NCBI GenBank assembly: GCA_028686565.1
Contig: JAQUBU010000116.1
Location: 1-7,053 of the forward strand
Direction: 5' to 3'
Source: Syntrophomonadaceae bacterium
GTDB lineage: Bacteria; Bacillota; Syntrophomonadia; Syntrophomonadales; Syntrophomonadaceae
Length of the DNA: 7,053 bases
Shown: in pieces, positions 1 through 5,249 of the stretch
Layout of the letters: each line of letters starts with the position of its first letter
How positions within the stretch are numbered: the first letter of the stretch is position 1
Position numbers and translations under genes: made by a program
Notes under the pieces: generated by a model
Databases searched by the model: none
The model's input: only the letters and a program-made list of their open reading frames with translations
What the model was told of the DNA's origin: nothing

Positions 1-1
1 T

Positions 2-763
2 GCCTGGCAATTAGTCAGGGAGTTTGATAAACCGGCCTGTGTAATTATAAAACACACCAATCCGTGTGGAACTGCAGTGGCCCAGGCACTGGATGAAGCC
101 TTTGACCGTGCATTTTCCAGCGATCCACTCTCTGCATACGGCGGAATCATTGCACTCAATCGTAAAGTTGATTTAAAAACTGCTGAAAAAATTGCCGTGC
201 CCTTTATGGAGGTAATTGTCGCACCCGGCTTTGATGGAGATGCTTTGGAACGCCTGCAGCAGAAGAAGAACCTTCGCTTGTTGGAATTGCCCTTTACTGC
301 TGCCGATAACCTTATGATCCGCAGTGTGGCAGGTGGTTTTGTAGCACAAGAAGCTGACCGGCATCAATTGGAAATGAAGGACCTGCGAGTGGTTACTGAT
401 ACTCAGCCCAGTCAGGAGCAGCTTGACGAGATGCTCTTTGCATGGAGGATTGTTAAACATGTCAAGTCCAATGCCATAGTTATCACCCATGAGGGAATGA
501 GCATAGGAGTTGGAGCCGGGCAAATGAACCGAGTAGGCTCTGCGCGTATTGCCATGGAGGCTGCGGGTGAAAAATGCCGGGGAGCGGTAATGGCTTCCGA
601 CGCGTACCTTCCCTTTAATGATACGGTTAAACTGGCTGCGTCTTATGGCATTAAGGCTATAATTCAACCAGGTGGTTCAGTGCGTGACCAGGAAAGTATA
701 GATGAATGCAACAAACATGGCATAGCCATGGTGTTTACTGATATAAGGCATTTTAGGCACTAA
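2..763 (+). CDS. purH: Bifunctional AICAR formyltransferase / IMP cyclohydrolase, 3' part (5' end outside window)
   Basis: This is the C-terminal half of PurH. It performs the last two cytosolic steps of IMP synthesis: formylation of AICAR by 10-formyl-THF, then ring closure to IMP. The frame is open from base 2 and gives 253 residues before a TAA; the cyclohydrolase domain lies upstream of the window. A GTG at 77 could be called as a start, but it is internal because the upstream codons already encode conserved PurH sequence. The family hallmark KHTNPCG (fragment residues 17-23) carries the Lys-His pair known as catalytic in the transformylase domain. Further family blocks are DPLSAYGGIIALNR (fragment about 37-50), PFNDTVKLAA, IIQPGGSVRDQE and the very typical C-terminal end MVFTDIRHFRH. 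No frameshift or missing core residue is seen. purD follows after a 457-base gap, the usual purH-purD order. Identification is essentially certain. Confidence 0.97.
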   Translation, partial: AWQLVREFDKPACVIIKHTNPCGTAVAQALDEAFDRAFSSDPLSAYGGIIALNRKVDLKTAEKIAVPFMEVIVAPGFDGDALERLQQKKNLRLLELPFTAADNLMIRSVAGGFVAQEADRHQLEMKDLRVVTDTQPSQEQLDEMLFAWRIVKHVKSNAIVITHEGMSIGVGAGQMNRVGSARIAMEAAGEKCRGAVMASDAYLPFNDTVKLAASYGIKAIIQPGGSVRDQESIDECNKHGIAMVFTDIRHFRH

Positions 764-781
764 CATTAAAATTATGAATTG

Positions 782-1014
782 TTAACTCAACTTTCTGACC
801 AAAAGAACAGGCTGAAAAGCGCGAAAAAGCAATAAAATAAACTGTTAAAAATTCCATATTGACGAACATCGCGAGCTATCTTGTATGTCATTGCGAGTGC
901 AGCGAAGCAATCCATCCATCGCCAAGTCATTTTAGATTGCTTCTCTACAGCTCGCAATGACAAGCACACTAGTTATGTCGCATAATATGTCAACTACGAA
1001 AGTTGACTTGTTAA
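782..1014. repeat. Loose inverted repeat flanking the palindromic element
   Basis: Left arm 782-795 is TTAACTCAACTTTC. The right arm 998-1014 is its reverse complement with one three-base insertion: 9 bp match exactly (787-795 with 998-1006), then 5 bp (782-786 with 1010-1014). The arms enclose 202 bases, including the 886-962 palindrome. This could be the end pair of a decayed small non-autonomous element into which, or with which, the inner palindrome arrived. In AT-rich DNA a 14-base imperfect match can also arise by chance. The right arm also forms its own small hairpin with GTCAACT at 989-995 (seven bp, five-base loop). No target duplication was seen outside the arms. Confidence 0.3.
886..962. 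repeat. REP/MITE-like palindromic repeat
   Basis: The outer arms TGTCATTGCGAG (886-897) and CTCGCAATGACA (951-962) are perfect 12-bp reverse complements. After six or seven unpaired bases per side, GAAGCAAT (904-911) pairs with ATTGCTTC (936-943), leaving a 24-base loop. The sequence type (CATTGCGAG...GAAGCAATCC) closely resembles a short palindrome that, from memory, is scattered in many copies through intergenic DNA of diverse bacteria. It codes for nothing; the minus-strand reading frame through it is the usual artefact of this repeat. As RNA it would fold into a long hairpin between purH and purD, which could affect mRNA end processing or termination, although no T-run follows. Only one copy is present here, so its repeat nature is inferred from resemblance. 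Confidence 0.75.
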
Positions 1015-1121
1015 TTTGCTTCGCAGTTTTCTTTAATTTTATTTGTAACTATCAAAAATATCTAATTTCATAGTAAGCATTACTTACAACATTAAATAAA
1101 GTTTATGACGAGGGTGAAAAT

Positions 1122-1187
1122 ATGTCCCCCGCTTCATTAAGCGGTCGGGTACCTATTAATAGAACAGGTGGCGGATTCGATACTTAA
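1122..1187 (+). CDS. Possible 21-residue leader ORF upstream of purD
   Basis: ATG at 1122, 21 codons, stop TAA at 1185-1187, ending 33 bases before the purD ATG. A plausible Shine-Dalgarno, GAGGGTG, lies five bases before the start, better than expected for a random short frame. The peptide reads MSPASLSG then RVPINRTGGGFDT. It is hydrophilic, has no membrane segment, and has no run of one amino acid of the kind used in classical attenuation. I do not recognise it. Its codons overlap two potential hairpins (1126-1149 and 1151-1169), and its stop lies in the arm of a third (1173-1191), so translating it would change folding in front of purD. It may equally be a chance frame over a structured RNA leader. 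Confidence 0.25.
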   Translation: MSPASLSGRVPINRTGGGFDT

Positions 1188-1212
1188 ATCCTTAATTTTA
1201 AAATTCCTAAGG
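1126..1212 (+). promoter_or_regulatory. Structured purD leader with alternative hairpins, possible translational control
   Basis: Visible pairings in order are as follows. CCGCTT (1129-1134) pairs with AAGCGG (1139-1144) around a four-base loop, extended by CCC (1126-1128) with GGG (1147-1149) past a two-base bulge. ACCT (1151-1154) pairs with AGGT (1166-1169), overlapping a perfect 10-bp palindrome CTATTAATAG (1153-1162). GGATT (1173-1177) pairs with AATCC (1187-1191). CCTTA (1190-1194) pairs with TAAGG (1208-1212). The last two share bases 1190-1191 and cannot form together. The last one covers the first four bases of the purD Shine-Dalgarno AAGGAGGT (1209-1216). This is the geometry of a translational on/off switch, but the two competing stems are only five bp each. 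It matches no riboswitch class I could recall (ZTP, purine, THF, glycine, T-box compared by eye). Confidence 0.3.
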
Positions 1213-1220
1213 AGGTAAAG

Positions 1221-2507
1221 ATGGGGAAAAAGGTATTGCTTATTGGTCAGGGAGGAAGAGAACATGCTCTGGTGTGGAAACTGGCCCAGAGTCCTGAAAT
1301 AGACGAAATCTATGCTGCCCCAGGTAATCCGGGGATAGCAGAATTGGCAGCATGTGTTCCGATAGAAGTCAGTGATACCCAGAAACTGCTGGATTTTGCA
1401 ATACAGCAGAATATTGACCTTACCATAGTGGGGCCGGAAGTTCCTTTAATGGCTGGAATCGTTGATCGCTTTCAAGCGAGGAATTTATGCATTTTTGGTC
1501 CCAGTGCTGCTGCCGCAAGATTGGAAGGCAGCAAGGTATTTGCCAAAAATCTATTTAAGAAATACGGTATACCTACAGCTTCCTATAATGTCTGCGATAA
1601 TCTTGAAGATGCTTATGCTTGTGCCCGATTTTTTACTGACCAGGGGAAAGCAGTGGTAATAAAAGTTGATGGGCTGGCCGCCGGTAAAGGTGTAGTAGTA
1701 GCGCAAAACTGGGTTGAAGCATCCCAGGCCATCGACAGCATGATAAAAGAACTGAGCTTTGGCAAAGCTGGTGAAAAAATTGTAATTGAAGAATGTCTGG
1801 TGGGGGAGGAAGTGAGCTTTTTTGCTGTCAGTGACGGCAAAGATTATGTATCCCTGCTGGCCGCCCAGGATCACAAACGTATTTTTGATAATGATGAAGG
1901 TCCCAATACGGGAGGAATGGGGGCCTACAGCAATCCGCCGGTATATACCAGGGAATTGCACAAAGTTGTTTTGGATAAGGTTATAGAACCCGTAATCAAG
2001 GCAATGGCTGCGGAAGGCTGCCCATATCAGGGGGTGCTTTATGCCGGTTTGATGGTAACCGCCGAAGGACCGAAGGTGCTTGAGTTCAATGCCCGTTTTG
2101 GCGATCCCGAAACCCAGGTTTTAATGCCCATGCTCAAGGGTGATTTGTTTCCCCTTTTAGAAGCGGCTGCTCAGGGCAACCTGAAAGATTATCGAATGGA
2201 TATCGATACAGGAAGTTGTGTAGGAGTAGTACTGGCTTCAGCTGGATACCCGGCAGCTTATGAAAAGGGCAAGGTCATCACTGGTCTGGATAAACTGGAA
2301 GTAGACACCCTGGTATTTCACGCTGGTACGGCCAGGAAAGATAACTTAACTTTAACTGATGGCGGCCGGGTAATGGCAGTGGTGGCGCGAGGACAAAACA
2401 TAGCCCAGGCTATTGACAAGGTCTACCGGGAGGTAGCTAAAGTACATTTTGAGGGTATGCATTATCGTAAAGATATTGCCAGTAAGGCAGTTAATCGAAA
2501 GGAGTAA
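1221..2507 (+). CDS. purD: Phosphoribosylamine-glycine ligase (GAR synthetase)
   Basis: PurD ligates glycine to 5-phosphoribosylamine using ATP, the second step of purine synthesis, in the cytosol. The 428 residues match the usual family length of about 420-430. The N-terminal Rossmann-like domain starts with the diagnostic GQGGREHAL (residues 9-17), followed by NPGI and GPEVPL. The ATP-grasp domain shows KVDGLAAGKGVVV (148-160), EECLVGEEVSFF (190-201), DHKRIFDNDEGPNTGGMGAY (217-236) and the metal/ATP-binding EFNARFGDPETQ (288-299). The C-terminal domain has GGRVMAVVARG (381-391). The start is secure: AAGGAGGT at 1209-1216 sits four bases before the ATG and the GREHAL block lies at the normal distance. 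Translation may be modulated by the leader fold, which can pair with part of this site. A membrane-protein gene starts two bases after its stop, so the two are probably cotranscribed. Confidence 0.98.
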   Translation: MGKKVLLIGQGGREHALVWKLAQSPEIDEIYAAPGNPGIAELAACVPIEVSDTQKLLDFAIQQNIDLTIVGPEVPLMAGIVDRFQARNLCIFGPSAAAARLEGSKVFAKNLFKKYGIPTASYNVCDNLEDAYACARFFTDQGKAVVIKVDGLAAGKGVVVAQNWVEASQAIDSMIKELSFGKAGEKIVIEECLVGEEVSFFAVSDGKDYVSLLAAQDHKRIFDNDEGPNTGGMGAYSNPPVYTRELHKVVLDKVIEPVIKAMAAEGCPYQGVLYAGLMVTAEGPKVLEFNARFGDPETQVLMPMLKGDLFPLLEAAAQGNLKDYRMDIDTGSCVGVVLASAGYPAAYEKGKVITGLDKLEVDTLVFHAGTARKDNLTLTDGGRVMAVVARGQNIAQAIDKVYREVAKVHFEGMHYRKDIASKAVNRKE

Positions 2508-2509
2508 AT

Positions 2510-3043
2510 ATGGGTCAGAAACAGGCTAATATATTAAAAGCATTGGGGTTACTGGTCTTAATTGCAGCTGTTTTTTCTATGCCTGTTCGTGAGTTTCTCA
2601 AGGTTACATTTATTGTAGGTATACCTTTTATATTTTTACTGGGATTTATGGTGAAGAAAAAGAAGTATTCGCTTGTTTGGATTGCATCATTAGTTGTATT
2701 GCTGGGTATTGGAGCATTTTATATTAGTATGCTTATTCAGCTTCCCGAACGTATCGAAAACCGGCGCATTGTCAGTGAAGGCGGAATCCTGGTTGCCGAA
2801 GGAAAATACGATGAAGCAATAAGCGAGTACAAGAAATTGGAAGCTATAGGTAAGCAAGAAGACATGAAAGAGAAAATTGCCTGGGCGCAGATGGAAAAAG
2901 CAGCCGCTGCCAAGCTGCAGGAAGCCAGGCGTTTAATCAATGAAGATAAAGAAGCTGAAGCTAAAAAGCTTTTGGATTCCATACCGGAAAATACCCGGGC
3001 ATACCAGGAAGCAAAAAAGATTAAAAGGGATTTGGAGCAATAA
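2510..3043 (+). CDS. Three-helix membrane protein with TPR-like C-terminal region, function unknown
   Basis: I do not recognise a named family. The 177 residues begin with three hydrophobic helices at about 8-24, 32-48 and 54-76, separated by a short loop and by the strongly basic VKKKK turn (48-52). By the positive-inside rule that turn is cytosolic, which places the tail outside the membrane after helix 3; this topology is inferred. The tail (about 80-177) is highly charged and helical. The segment at 92-125, with GKYDEAISEYKKLEAIG, looks like a tetratricopeptide repeat. A second, weaker repeat covers about 130-175 (LINEDKEAEAKKLLDSIP). Such a tail usually binds a protein partner. The gene starts two bases after the purD stop, and its Shine-Dalgarno AAAGGAG (2498-2504) lies inside the purD end, implying one transcript. 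Nothing ties its job to purine synthesis beyond position. Confidence 0.85.
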   Translation: MGQKQANILKALGLLVLIAAVFSMPVREFLKVTFIVGIPFIFLLGFMVKKKKYSLVWIASLVVLLGIGAFYISMLIQLPERIENRRIVSEGGILVAEGKYDEAISEYKKLEAIGKQEDMKEKIAWAQMEKAAAAKLQEARRLINEDKEAEAKKLLDSIPENTRAYQEAKKIKRDLEQ

Positions 3044-3062
3044 GTACTGCGAAGTCGTTGTT

Positions 3063-3075
3063 TTAGTCGTACTAA
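3063..3075. promoter_or_regulatory. Symmetric element TTAGT-CGT-ACTAA, candidate operator
   Basis: A 13-base dyad with perfect 5-bp arms around a three-base centre lies in the 62-base gap between the membrane-protein gene and the HD gene, 30 bases before the HD start. The half sites TAGT and ACTA resemble the centre of the known E. coli TrpR operator (TAGTTAACTA), but with a three-base spacer. A TrpR-family gene (yerC) lies downstream, so an autoregulatory site controlling the HD-yerC-his genes is a reasonable guess. A TACTAA (3070-3075) inside it could be a -10 box, but no acceptable -35 lies upstream. A dyad this short may also be chance. Confidence 0.25.
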
Positions 3076-3105
3076 TCAAGCAGCCAAGAATGTGGGGGAG
3101 AGAAT

Positions 3106-3768
3106 ATGCTTACACTGGATGATATTAAACAAAGCAGCATTGTGCAGCAATATATGCAAATAGGCAATGCTTATATAGGAAATACCGGAGCGATTGAGCA
3201 TAATATGCATCATGCCGAACTAACCTCTAATTTATGTTACGAGATTTTGGAGCAATTGGGATATCCCCAGCGTGATGCGGAATTGGCTGCTATTGCAGGT
3301 TATCTGCACGACATCGGAAATTTGGTCAACCGCTATGGACATGGGCTTTCGGGAGCGATTATGGCCTTTCATCTTTTGCTGGAATTAGATATGGATCCGG
3401 ATGAAATAGCCAGTATAATGGGAGCTATTGGCAATCATGAGGAACATGCCCAGGGCAAGAGCATCAATAATGTTGCAGCAGCATTAATTCTGGCTGACAA
3501 GTCTGATGTTCACCGTTCGCGCGTGCGTAAAAGTGATATGGCAACCTTTACTCCTCGTGACCGGGTTAATTATGCCGTTACACATTCCACTTTGAAAATT
3601 GATGGGCAGAATAAGAAAATTACTATGGTAATTGAGATAGATACCGAAGTCTGCTCAGTTATGGAATACTTTGAAATATTCCTTACCAAAATGCTCATGT
3701 CGCGGAGGGCAGCACAATATTTGCGTTGTGAATTTGAATTGATTATTAATGAAAACCAGGTGCTGTAA
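3106..3768 (+). CDS. HD-domain metal-dependent phosphohydrolase
   Basis: A soluble 220-residue HD-superfamily protein. HD proteins use one or two metals to hydrolyse phosphate esters, often of nucleotides. Visible candidate ligands are E31-H32 and H35-H36 (EHNMHH), the signature H68-D69 in GYLHDIGN, H79, H111 (GNHEE) and D131 in LILADKSDVHRSR. This H...HD...H...H...D arrangement fits a dinuclear centre. The block around 127-155 (LILADKSDVHRSRVRKSD, then RDRVNYAV) and the C-terminal VMEYFEIFLTKM...RRAA...FELIIN are, from memory, shared by a family of HD proteins in Clostridia. Its substrate is unknown to me. The start is supported by GGGGGAG (3094-3100) five bases before the ATG. yerC follows within 20 bases and then hisZGD, so it probably heads or lies in the histidine operon. 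It is not an HD-GYP or RelA-type protein by length and motifs. Confidence 0.9.
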   Translation: MLTLDDIKQSSIVQQYMQIGNAYIGNTGAIEHNMHHAELTSNLCYEILEQLGYPQRDAELAAIAGYLHDIGNLVNRYGHGLSGAIMAFHLLLELDMDPDEIASIMGAIGNHEEHAQGKSINNVAAALILADKSDVHRSRVRKSDMATFTPRDRVNYAVTHSTLKIDGQNKKITMVIEIDTEVCSVMEYFEIFLTKMLMSRRAAQYLRCEFELIINENQVL

Positions 3769-3770
3769 AC

Positions 3771-3777
3771 GGGGGGA
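3771..3777 (+). promoter_or_regulatory. G-rich ribosome binding site deciding the yerC start
   Basis: GGGGGGA lies immediately before an ATG at 3778, with no usable spacing, but six bases before the in-frame GTG at 3784. The GTG is therefore the more likely initiator, and the ATG two codons earlier is probably not used. A run of G can pair with the anti-Shine-Dalgarno CCUCC through one G-U pair. Confidence 0.55.
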
Positions 3778-3783
3778 ATGAAA

Positions 3784-4092
3784 GTGAGCTTTAATCCCAA
3801 TTGGAAAGATGACAATACTGACTATCTCGTAAAATCGCTCTTGACGCTGCGTAATGAGGATGATGTTTATCGCTTGCTGGATGATCTCTGTACAATCAGC
3901 GAGATTAAAGCCATGGCTCAACGGGTACAAGTAGCTCGTCTGCTTTCTCAAAATATTACCTATAATAATATTGCTCACAATACAGGTGCCAGTACCGCTA
4001 CGATAAGCAGGGTAAAACGCTGCTTGAATTACGGTGCGGATGGTTACAAACGTGTTTTGAGATATTTGGATGAGGAGATGAAAGATGATTAA
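3784..4092 (+). CDS. yerC: YerC/YecD-type TrpR-family transcriptional regulator
   Basis: A small all-helical DNA-binding protein of the Trp-repressor-like family, 102 residues from the GTG chosen here (104 from the ATG at 3778), the normal YerC length. Numbered from the GTG: helix IKAMAQRVQVARLL (41-54), then TYNNIAHNTG (59-68), then the recognition helix STATISRVKRCL (70-81), followed by the family-typical NYGADGYKRVL (82-92). DDLCTISEIKAMAQR (33-47) is also characteristic of this subgroup and separates it from enterobacterial TrpR. Comparative regulon studies have, as I recall, proposed TrpR-family proteins as histidine regulators (HisR) in Firmicutes. Its position, overlapping hisZ by eight bases and followed by hisG and hisD, fits that role; the effector could be histidine. 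The GTG start is preferred because GGGGGGA is six bases away. Family membership is secure; the histidine role is inferred. Confidence 0.93.
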   Translation: MSFNPNWKDDNTDYLVKSLLTLRNEDDVYRLLDDLCTISEIKAMAQRVQVARLLSQNITYNNIAHNTGASTATISRVKRCLNYGADGYKRVLRYLDEEMKDD

Positions 4093-5233
4093 TAGAAAGA
4101 TTCCCCGGGGGTTGCGCGATCTGCTGCCCAATGAAGTACTGATTCAGCGTGAAATCGAAAAAAAGGCTGCTAAGCTTTTTAGCGGTTATGGGTATGAAGA
4201 AGTAATCACCCCGACTTTCGAATTCCTGGAAGTGGTGGAAACGGGAGCGGGCAGAAACATACGTGAAGAACTATTCTTGTTTACTGACCGGGAGGGCGGA
4301 ATTCTGTCCCTGCGGCCGGAGATGACTGTAGCAATTGCCCGATTGGCGGCGACTCACCTGCAAGATGCAGTTTATCCGCAGCGTTTTTATTATATAGCAA
4401 ATGTTTTTCGCCATGTTCAGCCTCACCTGGCTCAATATCGGGAATTCTGGCAAATGGGCATTGAATTGTTAGGAGCAGGGAGTGCTGTGGCTGATGCCGA
4501 GGTAATAAGCATAGCGGTAAAGGTTTTACAGAATATTGGACTGGATAACTTTAAAATCAGCCTTAACCAGATTGGGATTTTTAACAGCCTATTGGATGAC
4601 AGCGGGATGAGCTTTGAACAGCGGGATCTGATTCGCCGCCTGGTGGAGAATAAGGATCTGGTGGAATTGGCAAGGGTTCTGGATACTCTGGCAATTGATG
4701 ATCTCCTGAAAGAAACCATTGCCAAACTGCCGATTTTACACGGAGGACTGGAAGTATTGAAGCGGATGCCTTATGTAGAGAAAAACCGCCATGCTTCTGA
4801 AGCCGTGGCTGAATTGCTTAAAGTTTATGAAGCTCTGCAGCCATGCGGGGTTACGAAGCATATAGTAGTAGATATGGGAGTATTAAGAGGACTGGATTAC
4901 TACACAGGTATCGTTTTTGAAGGATATTCCCCGGATTTAGGATACGGACTCTTGGGTGGGGGACGTTATGACAATTTGATGGGTTTATTTGGGCTTCCCC
5001 GCCCCGCCACAGGATTTGCTCTGGGTATGGACCGCCTGGCCTTGTTGCTGGAAAACCAAACTGCCCCTTTACGATATATTATAGGAGGAGCAGACTGGTC
5101 TGCCATGATAGCCAAAGCCGATGAACTGCGCAGCCAGGGCAAAATAGTAGAAATGGATGTTGAAGGCAGCAGCAAGGAAGAGCTTGAAAGAAAACTGCAA
5201 GGCCGCGAAAACTGCAGCCTAATCTTTGTTTAA
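4085..5233 (+). CDS. hisZ: ATP phosphoribosyltransferase regulatory subunit
   Basis: HisZ is a histidyl-tRNA-synthetase-like protein without tRNA charging activity. It joins short-form HisG to make the active, feedback-regulated first enzyme of histidine synthesis. The 382 residues start with IPRGLRDLLP (6-15). Class II synthetase motif 1 lies at about 25-55, motif 2 at about 99-131 (RFYYIANVFRH through EFWQMGIELLG), the HisRS-like RGLDYYTGIVFEGY at 268-281, GGGRYDNL at 291-298, and motif 3 at about 308-320 (ATGFALGMDRLAL). The C-terminal part (about 325-382) is too short for a HisRS anticodon-binding domain, and hisG follows directly, so this is hisZ and not hisS. The ATG at 4085 overlaps the yerC end by eight bases, and GAGGAG at 4072-4077 gives seven-base spacing. 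The overlap suggests translational coupling with yerC. Confidence 0.95.
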   Translation: MINRKIPRGLRDLLPNEVLIQREIEKKAAKLFSGYGYEEVITPTFEFLEVVETGAGRNIREELFLFTDREGGILSLRPEMTVAIARLAATHLQDAVYPQRFYYIANVFRHVQPHLAQYREFWQMGIELLGAGSAVADAEVISIAVKVLQNIGLDNFKISLNQIGIFNSLLDDSGMSFEQRDLIRRLVENKDLVELARVLDTLAIDDLLKETIAKLPILHGGLEVLKRMPYVEKNRHASEAVAELLKVYEALQPCGVTKHIVVDMGVLRGLDYYTGIVFEGYSPDLGYGLLGGGRYDNLMGLFGLPRPATGFALGMDRLALLLENQTAPLRYIIGGADWSAMIAKADELRSQGKIVEMDVEGSSKEELERKLQGRENCSLIFV

Positions 5234-5234
5234 T

Positions 5235-5240
5235 GGAGGA
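5235..5240 (+). promoter_or_regulatory. Ribosome binding site deciding the hisG start
   Basis: GGAGGA lies nine bases before the ATG at 5250 but directly abuts the in-frame ATG at 5241 and falls downstream of the in-frame TTG at 5226. It therefore points to 5250 as the real hisG start. The upstream candidates would add eight or three residues that are not part of the conserved HisG N-terminus. Confidence 0.75.
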
Positions 5241-5249
5241 ATGGTATTA

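Larger units (their letters stand above)
764..1220. other. Intergenic region between purH and purD
   Basis: A 457-base non-coding stretch, clearly AT-rich compared with the flanking genes. The left part (764-885) shows nothing recognisable apart from one arm of a loose inverted repeat (782-795). A 77-base palindromic repeat sits at 886-962, and the other arm of the loose repeat is at 998-1014. The block 1015-1105 is very AT-rich and is where a purD promoter would be expected, but no -35/-10 pair with good spacing could be picked with confidence. From about 1109 to the purD start the composition shifts and the sequence becomes structured (leader, described separately). No intrinsic terminator with a T-run was found after purH, so read-through into purD is possible. 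Confidence 0.8.

Noticed and set aside
861..869. Possible half PurR box (CGAACAT) upstream of purD
   Set aside because: Only about 10 of 13 positions fit the Bacillus PurBox as I recall it, and no properly spaced inverted partner exists nearby.
787..969. A 60-codon minus-strand reading frame in the purH-purD gap
   Set aside because: It runs through the palindromic repeat, and its DCFAALAMT segment is the usual artefact translation of that repeat; no ribosome binding site or family match.
1003..1037. TTGACT as a -35 box for purD
   Set aside because: No -10 hexamer at 16-18 bases; the nearest TTTAAT is 23 bases away. Other candidates in 1040-1110 were no better.
1170..1184. tRNA T-arm-like GGATTCGA stretch
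   Set aside because: No acceptor, D-arm or anticodon arm can be placed around it; a coincidental match.
1462..1659. Plus-strand alternative frame of 65 codons inside purD
   Set aside because: Fully inside the conserved ATP-grasp coding region in another frame, without a ribosome binding site.
3043..3073. Hairpin AGTAC...GTACT as a terminator after the membrane-protein gene
   Set aside because: Only five bp around a 21-base loop and no T-run after it.
4085..5233. hisS (histidyl-tRNA synthetase) instead of hisZ
   Set aside because: It lacks the anticodon-binding domain length, has a divergent motif 3 (GMDRL), and precedes a short-form hisG that requires HisZ.
5226..5249. Earlier hisG starts (TTG 5226, ATG 5241)
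   Set aside because: GGAGGA at 5235-5240 lies after the first and abuts the second; only ATG 5250 has proper spacing.
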